From: Nematostella vectensis
Lineage: Eukaryota > Cnidaria > Anthozoa > Actiniaria > Edwardsiidae
DNA: 64,000 nucleotides
Assembly: GCF_932526225.1 (NCBI RefSeq)
Contig: NC_064039.1
Coordinates: 13,100,139-13,164,138, forward strand
Direction: 5' to 3'
Numbering within the stretch: the stretch's first letter is position 1; every line of letters starts with the position of its first letter. The notes under the pieces were generated by a model that worked only from the letters and a program-made list of their open reading frames with translations, did no database searches and was not told the origin of the DNA. The translations under genes and the position numbers were made by a program. This document shows positions 24,201 through 35,125 of this stretch, in pieces.

Positions 24201-26512
24201 ATTAGACAAGTATAAAATCTACTTCCATCCAATTGGGAATGCTGACCTTTTTGTGTCAAACTTCTGTCCAGGCATGTCGGCATCATCTGCATACTTGTCT
24301 TCATCTTCGTCATCTGATAAGACCTCCTAATTTAAAAAGAATGGATGCAGGTTTATGAATAGCTGATCAAGTGTTATTTAACAAACAAAAGTATTTAACA
24401 CACTTACTTTGATTTCTTCTGGCTTTTTTCCTTCTGCTAAATCCTTCTCTAGCTTCTCTGCTTTTAAATGTTGTTTTGCCTGTCAACAGAAAGCATTATG
24501 TTATGTAGTTAATATTTGTTTGTAGCCAAACACAGCAATTTGATTAAATACTTGCTCTTTGATCTCCAGTCAAAGAGCAAGTAATATTGCAGTATAGATT
24601 ACTAAAGTTATGACAAATATGTGATGTGAAATTGGGAATCCTCTGTTGTAACAAACAACTTACCAATTCTATCTTCTCATACTCCTGAATAATTCTCTTA
24701 TGTTCATTCACATCGTAACCATTCCATCTGAGAGAGAAGGCAAAAAGGATTTCACTCTTTTATCTTTTTTGGTACACTTTTTTGGAGCACTTGTTTGAGG
24801 CTAATGTACAAAACAGTAGCAATGCTAACAATGACAGCTGTATGGCTGACAAATAAACTTATTACAGTAGATGCTCAAGACATGAGTAGCATGGAACACT
24901 AAAAGGTTCTGGGTCATTCCTAAATTGTTGGAGTTTTGGGGGAGGGCCAGGTGTAATAATTTCAAAATTTATACCATTAGAGGGAACACTTATTTGAGAG
25001 AAAGTGATCACGTAAAGTTTGTTAACATAATAGGGATATGATCTTTGAACTACCAATGAATATTTTGTACTTACCTATCTCTTTTGCTGTCATAATCAAG
25101 ACTTAGATCTTTCTGGATATACTCGTCTGGCCTAATGTCATCACCAGTAAACCTGGCACCAACCCTTCGTGGCCTCTATAGAAAAATAGACCTTATTAGT
25201 TGACATCACAGAAATAGGGTAATTCCAATAACATGTTCCCCCCTTTTTTTTAAATTATAAGAAAATAACCATAAGGGGAGTGGCTGTGCTCCTGTTGTTT
25301 TCTTAATTTTTCTGTATCGTGCCCCCCCCCCCCAATAATTTGAGGCCTGCTATGGCTATAAACATACATGCATTAGATATAAGTTATACATAGTATAAGT
25401 GTTCAGTCCAAACATACAACAATATTGAACCATATCAAGTGTTAACTGTGTCACTGTTTGCCATGATTGCTGTGAGAGAGTGTGAGAGTCTGGTGAGATA
25501 GAATGATAACTAATTCCTTGCTTTAAGAAAGGAAGCAAGTCAGTCTGCTGGATTTGTTCCAGTTCCAGGCAGCAATTCCAAAGTTTAGACCCACAACAAC
25601 TAGAGCTACCTGAAACTGGAGGATTTAGAACTCCAAATTTACTTTCACTGAAAGTTGTGAGGATTGTCTCTTACTTACCTCTAAGCAATCCCTCTTTTTA
25701 TGGGTCATTGCTCCACAATTCTCACAGGCTCCTTTTCTGAACTTCAATGGTGCTTTGATCTTCAAAATTAGTAGAAATATTTCAACTCTGTGTATTTATT
25801 TTATATGGGAAAGGTATATTATAAAATGGAATGGTGCTGTACAGGAGACATGATAGTAAAACTTACATTAGGTATCCCCCTCTTGTACCATTCATTAAGA
25901 GCTGCAACTTCTTTCTTTTTCTCTGGCTGAGGTCTTTGATGCTTAAGAGTTGGTCTATTTGTTCCAATAAAAAATATGTATACATATATCAACTGGGAAT
26001 TCTCAAAAACGCAAAAAGCAGAAAAGTCAACATACCCTGTCTTGCCATAGTACCAAGGAGCAGCTGATATATACTGTGGAATGTGAGGGTTGATGTCCCT
26101 GAAATTAGAGTGTTCCAAACCAGTTTATTCTAAATAAAACTAATTCACATACCTATAATCAAATTGTGCGTTTGTGAATGGATCATCTAGGTAGAGCGAG
26201 GCTTGCTCAAAGTCTATCCTTTGGGATAATTATGTAACTGCCTTTTGCTCTGATAAACAGAGATCGCTATTCAACGTTGAAAGTGCGTCGTATATACTTT
26301 AATCACAAACGCAACAGAGTAAAGAACGCGAGCTTTTTTCGTGCTTGATCACAAAGTAAAATGAAGACTTAATTTCTTTACCTTCCTTCTTCATCCTGTA
26401 ACGCTGGGGCGGTACCAGCTTTTCGTGCTTCCTCGAGTTCTTTTTCCTTACGCCAGTCCAAACGAGTTTTTTTCTGTGTTTCTGTGGTACTAGTCGCTCT
26501 TTCGTCCGCCAT
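15260..26512 (-). CDS. SLU7: Pre-mRNA splicing factor SLU7
   Basis: Homologue of SLU7, which docks the free exon for 3' splice-site choice in the second splicing step. Nineteen minus-strand exons were read: 26382-26512, 26036-26098, 25867-25954, 25679-25759, 25075-25175, 24664-24727, 24408-24479, 24247-24326, 24131-24176, 23702-23796, 23346-23413, 22176-22315, 21855-21911, 17486-17528, 17138-17199, 16631-16741, 15817-15891, 15506-15601 and 15260-15436. They total 1650 nt (549 aa; human is 586). Landmarks are MADERATST at the start, [24 protein letters not shown], the CCHC knuckle [28 protein letters not shown], an acidic [12 protein letters not shown] stretch, [28 protein letters not shown], a basic linker, and RPYNSL...EEEMEAYRM near the end. 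All phases close. Intron 13 (17529-21854) encloses opine dehydrogenase on the other strand. The start overlaps a YY1-like AAAATGGCGG. Confidence 0.95.
15688..15800 (-). repeat. tRNA-related SINE fragment
   Basis: On the minus strand, GTGGCGCAGTTGGCAGAGC matches a tRNA D-arm/A-box almost exactly. A degenerate B-box (AACTCGACGAAATC) follows about 25 bases later, and (ATTT)n repeats lie near the low-coordinate end as a tail. It sits in a SLU7 intron. It could also be a decayed tRNA pseudogene. Confidence 0.5.
15955..16205. repeat. Poly-G-rich repeat cluster
   Basis: Two related segments start near 16075 and 16140 (GAGACAGAAGGGGG followed by long G runs and GAGATAAA). A G-rich dispersed repeat fragment precedes them (GTAGCAGGACTGAGGGGG). 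They lie in a SLU7 intron. Proline-rich minus-strand ORFs here are translations of the G runs. The G-run lengths are likely variable. Confidence 0.6.
19026..21178 (+). CDS. Opine dehydrogenase (octopine/tauropine/strombine family)
   Basis: NAD(P)H-dependent opine dehydrogenases condense pyruvate with an amino acid and regenerate NAD+ during anaerobic glycolysis in marine invertebrates. There are three exons: 19026-19223, 19730-20278 and 20717-21178, totalling 402 aa, the usual family length. The N-terminus [16 protein letters not shown] is a Rossmann GxGNxxxA motif. [16 protein letters not shown] and [10 protein letters not shown] follow in the middle. [11 protein letters not shown] carries the catalytic histidine region, and the C-terminal helical domain holds [10 protein letters not shown] and [15 protein letters not shown]. 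Borders are GT-AG and phase 0 throughout. The whole gene lies in SLU7 intron 13 on the opposite strand. AATAAA is at 21274-21279. The amino-acid substrate cannot be read from the sequence. Confidence 0.92.
21274..21279 (+). terminator. Polyadenylation signal of opine dehydrogenase
   Basis: AATAAA 95 bp after the stop codon. Confidence 0.65.
25275..25358 (-). repeat. G-rich dispersed repeat, copy in SLU7 intron
   Basis: On the minus strand it reads GTAGCAGGCCTCAAATTATT, a G run, GCACGATACAGAAAAATTAA and a final CACAGCCACTCCCCTTATGG. This is the same order as the copy at 34712-34840. Confidence 0.6.
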
Positions 26513-26843
26513 TTTGGATTCGATGAGATTTCCCGTGATCCTTTACAATATTAACAAACGCGTTAAAAGCAATATTTCGGAGGGGTGGTTAGAGCGTAGT
26601 AATATAAAGTAAATATATGACAAATTTTCTGCAAAAAATTATTGTATAAAAATATAAGAAATCATAAATGCAAAATGTGCTGAACTATATATCTCAAAAC
26701 TACAAAATCTATTCAATACTTTTTAAATTATAATTAAAAAAAGGGAACTTCTAGTCCTCCCTTGAGGGTAAGGAAATGTTAGCCCTGAAACGAGGCTATG
26801 CGCCGCGCTTTTTTTCCACACACACTTCCTTCCGAATTTCAAA
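26513..26843. promoter_or_regulatory. Bidirectional promoter region SLU7 / LMAN2
   Basis: Only 331 bp separate two divergent start codons, so both promoters and 5' UTRs must be here. Both ATGs sit in YY1-like context (CCAAAATGGCGGAC for SLU7, TTCAAAATGGCGCA for LMAN2). No clear TATA box was identified. Confidence 0.6.
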
Positions 26844-29800
26844 ATGGCGCAACAACCGAAAATGTTCGCACTTTTATTTAGTTTGTTTGTTCTTTTCACA
26901 AAAATTCTAGCAGCACCCGAGTCTAAAGGGACGTATTTAAGAAGAGAGCATTCACTAATGAGACCTTATCAAGGTAAGCCGCATGGATTGTTGACTTCCT
27001 GTAGTCTCTAATGACGCGATGGCGAAAAATCCACAATTCAACTTGTTGCAACATCGAACTACCCCATACCTAAGATCGCTGTTTTATTTAATTTTTACTC
27101 ATATAACCTTTACAAAGTGCCATTATTCTCTCTTTAAATCTTTTTTCATTTAATTGGCTTCTGCCTCATAAAAGACGCTATGCATATTTTATGCGCTTTC
27201 CTTACTAACTAAAAAATGTAACTGATGTGTTTAGAACATGTCATATAGTAATTGACTAAAAACAAAAAAAAAACATTTTTTTAATTAAAAGAATTATAAG
27301 TTTCTCTTTTAATTCTTCCCTTCCTTGAGCAGGTTATAGAATGCACTTAGTTTGCTTAACTGATATTTGTTTTATTTAGTTTAGATACTCTCACCCTCAG
27401 TATTAAGAAAAGGGACTAGGTTCTTGCATGTTTTGTCAAAAATTCGTAGCTGTTTATACATTAAATTGCTAAAACACAAAGCCCTGTTTAACAAGCCCTT
27501 TTTGTACAACAGCGCCTAAGTTTCTTTATACAACAATCATAATTATGTGTGCTCTGAGACTTGTACACAGGGGGGTGCACGATCATTCCTGCTAATACAC
27601 TCTGTCTAGCCTCTCACTTATTTGTTCATGACATGTTGTGATGTCATTTGGTGTGTCTATTACAGTAGAAACAGGCAATTATTGCAAAGCTTTGTGATGT
27701 TAGCCGAGATTTTCTAGAGGTCTTTACTGTATTATATTATGGCATTGTCTCCAATTTTCTCTCTCCTAATATATAGATTCTAGATCCTTCAGTGTTTTTA
27801 GCCATTCTCTTAAAAGCTCTAAGCTAACTGGCTAAGTTATTATTATTATTTTTTTCAGAAATGACCACCAGGTCTATTATTTATTTTAAAAAGGAACCAT
27901 TTCAATAAATATTATTTCAGCAATTGTTTGAATTTTTTTCCTTGCAGGAAGTGGCATGACAATCCCAAACTGGGATTTTCATGGAAGCACATTTGTATCT
28001 AGTAATTACATCAGACTTACACCAGATCACCAGAGCAAACAAGGCTCTTTATGGAATAATGTGGTAAGTGTGAGTCTTTTTTATATTTCTGTAAAAAATA
28101 CCTATTTACAGTATCGGTATAGTACAGACCTCTTATACTGCACATGCTATAATCTGACCGTAATATTATACGTATCAGCTGGGAGATCCATATCAAGAAA
28201 TACCATGATAGTTAGTATTTTAAGGCCAAGCCAACTGTATTTTACAAAACAAATCAACATTTCCTGGTAAATAATTTTTTTTTTTCAAAAAATATAATTT
28301 AATAGTGACAGACCATCTGTTTATTTGACTGCAACTATGTGCCTCAGTGCTTAGTCATCCAGCTGTATAATTTCTCTGACATATTACTTAAAGCCGCATT
28401 GTCACCATTTTACTTCCGGAGGTCCTACGGAAACCTCAACTGTTAAAAGAGAAAGAATCTATTAGAATCTGAGATATATAACAGGCCATCCGCTCTAAAT
28501 TATCAATCACATCCTCAAAGAAACTTCCAATAGACACAATGCTTTTAATATTTTGAAATATTTTTCGCGTTCTCCATTAAAAATCATCGGAGAGTGTTAC
28601 GTAATCGACCGGAAGTAAACTGGTGACAATGCGGCTTTAATTGGAAATTTGTTGTTGCATTTTTTGTAGCTAGATGGTAGTAGGTATTAGTATCTGAAAT
28701 GTAGCCACTCTGAGTTCCTATTTGATGGATACTGGAACCTGAAAAAGAAAAATACAGTTATATCTTATTTGGGGCTGATTAGTTTACTCCATCTAAAGCA
28801 AGAGCTATTGTTTATGTTTGTTTGCTTTTTTCAAAGCCTAACTATTTAAAAGAGTGGGAAATGGTACTGCATTTTGCTGTCCATGGCCAAGGCACCACTT
28901 TATTTGGAGATGGTTTCGCTTTTTGGTACACAAGGGATAGATCGCTAGAAGGTAGGGCCTGTTTGCTTCAAATTTATTTGAACAGCTCTCTATTATACAC
29001 TCTAAAATTAAGTGTCTGTTATAGCTGGGGTTCTGTAAGGAAAGAGTTGACCAAGTGCAAAGCTATTTTATTGTATACCAACATTCGTTCTCATTCTCTT
29101 TTGTCTAAATGTTATGCTGTTCACAGGTCCTGCGTTTGGGAGCTCAGCTAACTTCTATGGCCTAGGAGTTTTCTTTGACACATACAGCAATCATAATGGA
29201 GAGCATAGTGTGAGTACTGGAAATTCTGAAAAATTTTTGCCACCCCTGACCTGTTTCCTTGTCATGCCCCTTCCCTCTTACCCTTGTCTCAATAATCAGA
29301 TGATCAACTATTGTTATTGTTTGTTACAGCATGAGCATCCGTACATCTCAGCAATGGTTGGCAATGGCACACTTCCTTATGACCATGATAGAGATGGCAC
29401 CCACAGTCAAGTAGAGGGTTGTTCGGTAAGGTCTATTCTGTGCCATGTGAACATCTCTTGTGTCTATGACTCAAGGTCGAATTTTGTTGTTACAGGCCCA
29501 GTTCAGAGGTTTAACACATGACACGTTTGCATTAATACGCTACTCCACATCTCAAGAACGATTGACAGTAAGCTTATTTTATTTCACTCTGATAATTTTT
29601 AACTGGTTTACATTCTTGATGTAGCTCTTGATGTACTTCTTGTAATACCAGTTGCTGGTGGATGTTGATGGCAAGAATGAGTGGAGGGAGTGCTTTGATG
29701 TTGGTGGTGTCAAGTTACCAACTGGCTTGTACTGGGGGGTGTCAGCCGCCACAGGCCAGCTTGCAGGTTAGTTTTGTCAAATCACTTAAGCCAAATTCAA

Positions 29801-30802
29801 TAAAAAAGTGTGACAATAGAAAACTGTGGTGAAAGCAAGTACAGAGTTCTCCACATGTATTATTGAAAAAAAGGCTTAAAAACAGATTACCTTAACTCCA
29901 AGGCCCTTTCCCTGTTCAAGTTTCCGTTCTGCCAGTCAAATTATTCTAAGCCAATCAGATTCTTGCCATCTCTCGCCTAGTGCAGTTGCCTGGCTTTCTG
30001 TCGTGACACTGTCTTGTTTTTGTCCATAGGATAGCCAGTGAAGTGCACAAAGTGAGACTCTGATTGGCTCAGAATGGTTTTACTGGCGGAACAGAAAACC
30101 AAAACAAATCGTTTTTGAAAGTGCAGGTCGTGATACAACGGATTCAACAGTAAATAGTGCATTGTATCGAATGTTAGGTATATATTCTAGGATATACTCT
30201 TTCTCTTAGATAATCATGACATCATCTCCATGAAGCTCTATGAGGTTGATATACCAGAGGTTGTGCGCACTACAGAAACCAATGGAAAACAAATTGACTA
30301 CACCCAGATAGTTCCTCATGCTGATGGGGCAGAGAGTTACAGGGGTAAGATTTATGCCAGATTGTCCAATTAATTCCAGTTTTACTTTTTGTAGAATTTG
30401 CCTTTTGCAGAAAAAGTGAGTGATGTATATTTTCGGTGTGGTTTATATGTTGGATGTGATGTACAGACCCTTGTCTTGGGGGTTGCAAGTGCACCCCCTG
30501 CAACCGCCTGGGTTCGGGTCTGATTTAGATATCTGGTGTGATGTATAAGTCCAGTGTGATGTATATTTCTAAAACATTATGTTTGCAATGAAGAGTTTGT
30601 TCTTTCTCCGCTAGCCATGTCTAATTGTTTTTTTATTCATGTTTCAGATCATGTTGATGATGTGAAGGGCAGCTTCTCTCCCCATGTTGCCCGTATTTTC
30701 ACCTGGGTCTTCTGGATTGCTCTTATTGCTTGTGTCTGTATTGGTATTGCCATTTTCATGTACCACAAGCAGCAAGAGGATTCCAGGAAAAGGTTTTATT
30801 GA
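26844..30802 (+). CDS. LMAN2: VIP36/LMAN2-type L-type lectin, secretory cargo receptor
   Basis: Type I membrane lectin that binds high-mannose glycoproteins and cycles between ER, ERGIC and Golgi. Nine exons: 26844-26973, 27948-28063, 28837-28951, 29127-29209, 29330-29425, 29496-29567, 29652-29766, 30210-30344 and 30648-30802. They total 338 aa with all phases closed. There is a signal peptide at 1-24 (FALLFSLFVLFTKILAA), and the lectin fold starts at EHSLMRPYQGSG. The hallmark GDGFAFWYT and the sugar/Ca site GLGVFFDTYSNHN with HEHPYISAMVGNG are present. YWGVSAATGQLADNHDI closes the domain. A C-terminal transmembrane segment (ARIFTWVFWIALIACVCIG) precedes a short tail ending KRFY, an export-type tail as in VIP36/VIPL. 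Whether it is LMAN2 or LMAN2L cannot be separated by eye. Confidence 0.93.
28388..28640. mobile_element. TTAA-flanked MITE, copy 2
   Basis: About 250 bp in LMAN2 intron 2. It starts TTAAAGCCGCATTGTCACC and ends GGTGACAATGCGGCTTTAA. The inner arms hold TTTACTTCCGG and CCGGAAGTAAAC. It is very similar to the 36690 copy in the same orientation. Confidence 0.8.
29917..30108. repeat. Short inverted-repeat element (MITE-like) in LMAN2 intron
   Basis: The left part contains CCGTTCTGCCAGTC and AAGCCAATCAGA. The right part contains TCTGATTGGCTCAG and ACTGGCGGAACAG, the inverted partners. The arms of about 40 bp are imperfect, with an unpaired centre of roughly 110 bp. Target duplications were not resolved. 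Confidence 0.5.
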
Positions 30803-32235
30803 TGTCCTGCAAATCTAGATGAGCTTAAAACAATTGCAATTTCTGACAATTCAGTGAGATGATTTGAAGAATCAACTTGTACAGACTAAAACCCTGTGCC
30901 AACAATGCCATCACCAGCACCTTCTAATAATCCTCCTAGATGTGCAAACAGGGCTAGGAATACAAATGCTTTTAATACAGAGCTTGATGGCACAGAGACA
31001 ATAAGAGCATGGTGAGCCAGGCTAGGTAAAGTGGATGGTAGATAGAACAGCACAGTGGAGGGAAAAGCTAGAGAAAAGAGTGTAGTTCCCTTTACACTAA
31101 TACACATGGCATACATACTTCAGTTCACTATCATACTTTCATCTTTCATCAGATCCTTTTCGCTGTTGTATTTGGGATGTGCCAGGTTTATATTTATTTT
31201 GCTTATCCTCATTATGCTCTCTGAGACTTGGCAATTCCACTGCTAAAGAATCTGATCAGAAGGATGCTCCAGTAGAGGTACCAAGCCCATCGGGTCTGCT
31301 AACAGATAGCTCTAAGGGATTTTTGGTGTAGTTTGATCATCACTAAATTTGCTGATGAAAACTGAAAAATTGGAGTATAATGTTATTTCGAAAATGTATA
31401 TTAATGAAAGTAATCAATTATGAGAATGCTGGCTCAGCTTTAATTTGGAATTTGCACAGATGCATAACATTTCTTTAATCGTTTTTTTTTCTTTCGTTTT
31501 CAGCTTTGTCGTTTTTTCGTTAAATAAGGTAGTTTGCTTTTTCAATTATTACGTTCATTATATTTCCGGTAATTCACAAAACGCTTAGTGTAAATCATTT
31601 TAATTGTAAAATTAATATTTGCTTTTAAACAGCTGTTCCTATTGTTTGCTAATCGCTAATTCCGATTAAAAGAATGCAAGAAAAACAAAAATTGTGGTCG
31701 TTTTATTTGAACCCGCCCTCCTCGTTTGTGAAGAATGTGTGATAAGGCATCAAGCCCACATCAAGGGTGGTGATCCATCTGCAATCCAATAAAAATGAGA
31801 TCGCATGCGTAATGAACACTGTGCTTTGCGCGATTTTAGTGCCATGATTTCTGGATATTTTGAGTTTTTTATATTGCTTTTTTCTTTTACTTGTTTTACT
31901 CGGGTGGCGAGTGGTGGATAGCACCATCATTAATCATCCTCCACCCGCCATTAGGAAGGTAGGACCCTGTTTTCTAGCTGGGATGTCCACCCTCCAACTG
32001 TTCCGAAAATCGACATTTACAAGAGTCGTGCGATGTTTTGAACACGCAAATTAAGGTTGTCGCGGGTTTCCATTATTATTGTATCGTCATAGTCGCTGCG
32101 CAAGTATATGGGGACCACCCCCCACTAGCACCCCTTTCCCTCCACCGCCGGGGGTCCCGAGAAGACGCCTGCGTCAGTCTCTCCAGTCCCTCTCGACCTC
32201 AATCAAATATTCATTAGTTGTGAAAGAAGATCAAA
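30803..32235. other. Intergenic region LMAN2 / NFYA
   Basis: It contains the LMAN2 3' UTR and the NFYA promoter and 5' UTR. A short open tail near 31245-31332 (reading AKESDQKDAPVEVPSPSGLL) has no supported gene. G/C content rises near 32090-32170, just before NFYA. Nothing else is recognised. Confidence 0.4.
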
Positions 32236-34559
32236 ATGGCGATGGAAGCAGCGCCAAACTCGCCTCAACTCAACAACTTTGCACCGCAAAATACAGTCGC
32301 TGTCTCTCATACAGTGCCGTCTTCGGCACATGCGACAGCAGTTAACCTGATACAGCCTGACCAGAGCAAAGGGTTGTATATCGTGGATCCCTCGCAGCAA
32401 CATGCCGCCTTACAGATGTTCGGCAACCCGGATCAACGAGCGTTCTTGACGGCCAATCCTTCCGAATACAACGTTTCTACTGGCGCAATTACTCAGCAAG
32501 TATCTAACGGAAACCCCCAAATTATGGTGAGTTATATTAGTTTACCCTTTTCTTGTGTTTGGTGTTGTTTTCGGTCCTTCGTGAAGTTCGAAGCAAGGCA
32601 AAATAAGAGTCGAAGACCGAAGAAAACACCTATCCAAAGCTAAAATTTGCCCGAGCGAAACAACAGTCTCAAGTAACCCGAATCGAACCGTTGTATGTCT
32701 TTTATCAGCAACATACTCAAGAAAAGTTGTACTGAAAGTTTAAAATAGTAGAAAAAGCCGGGAATTTCGAGCTGTCAGATGAATTGTAGGATTTAAAAAT
32801 TCGTCCAATCCCTGCAATATTGTTGAGGGAGAGTCGCTATTGGTCGTGGCGAGGGTCCGTATCACTGGGTAACTACGTTTGCCAATCAATGGCTTTCGCT
32901 CGCTTTAGCAGGTGAAGAAAGACGAATTCATCCAATGTGTACCAATCAAACATCACTGTTTAGAATTTGGAGGGAAATAAAGCTAACACAAACGAATTCG
33001 AGTCGGGTTTTGCGTGGTTTCTCGAAAAAATGCGATCGGCTTGCGTTGTTCTTTGTTCGACGTGACGCCATTATTTATGATTAGAAGCGCTTCGCTTGGA
33101 ACAGCTGTTTTCCCGTGTATTTTCACTTCGCCCTTATATTAAGTGTGATTTTATACTAAACTATTGATCACGAAAGTAAATCGTTCAATATCATTATTCA
33201 TTAGTGCTTAGTATAGGATTTTATATAATTTGCTACCCTATATATGGTTTATTTTATCGATATCGCTTCAGTTTCCATAAATATGTTTCCCTCTTTGCTT
33301 GACCTCACTTTAAATCCCTCCGTTTATACGATGTTTCTTTCCTGTATCTTTTTTAAGATCAGACACAGTTAATCCAAGTCCAGTGCCATCTTGATTTCTT
33401 TTGATCACTAAATCCTATGTACAGCTAGCACAATATTTTTGTAAAAAAAACTACAAGACGGAAAAAAAGTTACTGAATCGTCATGCTGTAGTTCGGAGTA
33501 TTAAAAAAATCTTGTATTCAAGTTAAGAGATATAGTTTGATGAACAAAATCAAGATATATAAATTTTCAAAAATTATCTACAAATTTGTGGTTGGTTGGT
33601 GTGACAGGTCATAAATCCTGCTCAGAAACAATGTGACACTTTGCAATGAATTTTGTTTCTCAAACTGCTGTAAAATAAATTTCTTATTTCCCCTGTTTGC
33701 TTTGGCCGTATGGGAATTTATGAAAATTATTTAGACAACCACAAATGTTATATTCAAGGACATTTTTTCCGTTTTGCCACAGTGTGATTGCTTCTTTTTG
33801 ACAGAAAATATTTTAAACTTTCCAATACTCAAATTGGAGTGCAATTTTATGCAATGTAAATGTATGTATATATGTATGTATCTGTGTTGTAGATGAATGG
33901 ACAGCCCATTGGAGCACAAAGGATTCCAGTGGCGATGGAAACTTTGGATGAGCCATTGTATGTCAATGCTAAGCAATACCATCGTATCATCAAGAGACGG
34001 CAAGCACGGGCCAAGCTTGAAGCAGAAGGGAAAATTCCTAAAGTCAGAAAGGTAAGCCTTGCTTGCTTAGATATATGGTAAACATGTTGTTTTTAGGAAG
34101 TATACTCCAATCCATCACTCCTATATACAGGGTTGTATATAGGAGTGATTGGGAGTGATGGATTGGATGGATACCCTTAACTGAGTAAAAAAAGTAAAGT
34201 TGATGTCCTTTGTTTTGTATAAAATAACACAAAATGTCTCATACTGAGGTATATGTCTGGACCATCTTATTCACTCCCTCTATATAATTCTGGATCCATT
34301 GTTGAATAAGTCTTATATGATAACCATGGAGATGTGAATATGTTTTCAGAAATATCTGCATGAATCCCGACATCAGCACGCATGTCGACGGAAAAGGAGT
34401 AATGGTGGGCGGTTTGTGACCAAGCCTGGTGAAGAGAGTGATGAGTCACAAGATGCATCCGAAAAACAAATTGAGGTTCAACCACAACACACCGGCAGCA
34501 TGACACATGGCCAAGAAGGACAGTTACCCTCAGAACAGACAACAGAGGGGGTCGAGTAA
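32236..34559 (+). CDS. NFYA: Nuclear transcription factor Y subunit alpha
   Basis: NF-YA is the sequence-specific subunit of the CCAAT-binding trimer NF-Y. Exons are 32236-32526, 33893-34051 and 34350-34559, phase 0 throughout, giving 219 aa. Exon 1 encodes a Gln/Asn/Ser-rich N-terminus (MAMEAAPNSPQLNNF...). Exon 2 carries EPLYVNAKQYHRIIKRRQAR, the A1 helix that binds NF-YB/NF-YC, and the linker EAEGKIPKVRK. Exon 3 gives KYLHESRHQHACRRKRSNGG, the A2 DNA-binding helix, then an acidic/Gln tail. The vertebrate protein is about 347 aa with a long Gln-rich part. Here that is short, or further exons lie unrecognised in intron 1 (32527-33892). GTAAAT just after the stop and TTTCAG near 35205 suggest a spliced 3' UTR. 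The start is in YY1-like context (TCAAAATGGCGATG). Confidence 0.93.
34101..34170. repeat. Palindromic hairpin with CCAAT motifs in NFYA intron 2
   Basis: CCAATCCATCACTCC on the left pairs with GGAGTGATGGATTGG on the right, and CTATATAC with GTATATAG around the loop. One arm carries a small GAGTGATTGG duplication, adding a third inverted CCAAT. Confidence 0.65.
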
Positions 34560-34711
34560 AAGGTAAATACAGATGACAGGTACTTCCATACCTTCTCTGT
34601 ACATTTTAAAGCCCTTTACAGAGACAGTGACCTTACTATCAGGATTTCCACTGTACTGTGATAGTGGGAGGGTCATTTGTTATGTAATAGTGAAAGGGTT
34701 ATTTGTACCAG

Positions 34712-34840
34712 TGCTGTAGCAGGACTCGAAATATTCGGGTAGCACAATACAGAAACATTAAGAAAATATATGGAGGCACAATACAGAAACATTAAGAAAA
34801 TGTATGGGGGGAGGGGGTCACAGCCACGCCTATGCACTTG
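34712..34840 (+). repeat. G-rich dispersed repeat, copy with internal duplication
   Basis: GTAGCAGGACTCGAAATATT is followed by GGCACAATACAGAAACATTAA-type sequence. The GCACAATACAGAAACATTAA core is present twice (near 34741 and 34776), then a G run and TCACAGCCACGCCTATG. Confidence 0.65.
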
Positions 34841-34934
34841 CCCTTAGTGCGCATTTTAGAATATATATGCAGTTTATTTTCCTCTTTACAGAGACAGTGA
34901 CATTACTATCAGGATTTCCAATACAGTAAATGTT

Positions 34935-35125
34935 GGAAAATTCGCGGGTCAAGAGTTAAATCCGTGATTTAAACCGTCAGTGGGTATTTTGTAGTTATTT
35001 TGTATATATATTGGTAAATTAGTAGTATTTTGGGGGGGTCAAAAAACCTCGAGGTTCAAGACCTGACCGTGAATTTTCAGTGTTTGGAAATTTTCCGGTC
35101 GCGAATTTTCCAACATTTAATGTAT
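34935..35125. mobile_element. Inverted-repeat element downstream of NFYA
   Basis: The left end AAATGTTGGAAAATTCGCGG is mirrored by CCGGTCGCGAATTTTCCAAC near 35095-35115 (reverse complement GTTGGAAAATTCGCGACCGG). Inner ends share GGTCAAGA and TCTTGACC-type segments. It is about 190 bp, non-coding and MITE-like. Confidence 0.5.

Noticed and set aside
25540-25670. Possible LINE fragment (minus strand, reading [14 protein letters not shown])
   Set aside because: Only a KLWN-like phrase is suggestive. It is too short and diverged to call.
26159-26222. Possible extra SLU7 exon (minus strand, reading [20 protein letters not shown])
   Set aside because: It has a usable donor (GTATGT), but SLU7 exons 1 and 2 join in phase without it and the family has no such segment. 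It could be a cryptic exon.
31245-31332. Open tail reading AKESDQKDAPVEVPSPSGLL downstream of LMAN2
   Set aside because: It is short, with no start, no splice context I could confirm and no family match. It probably lies in 3' UTR.
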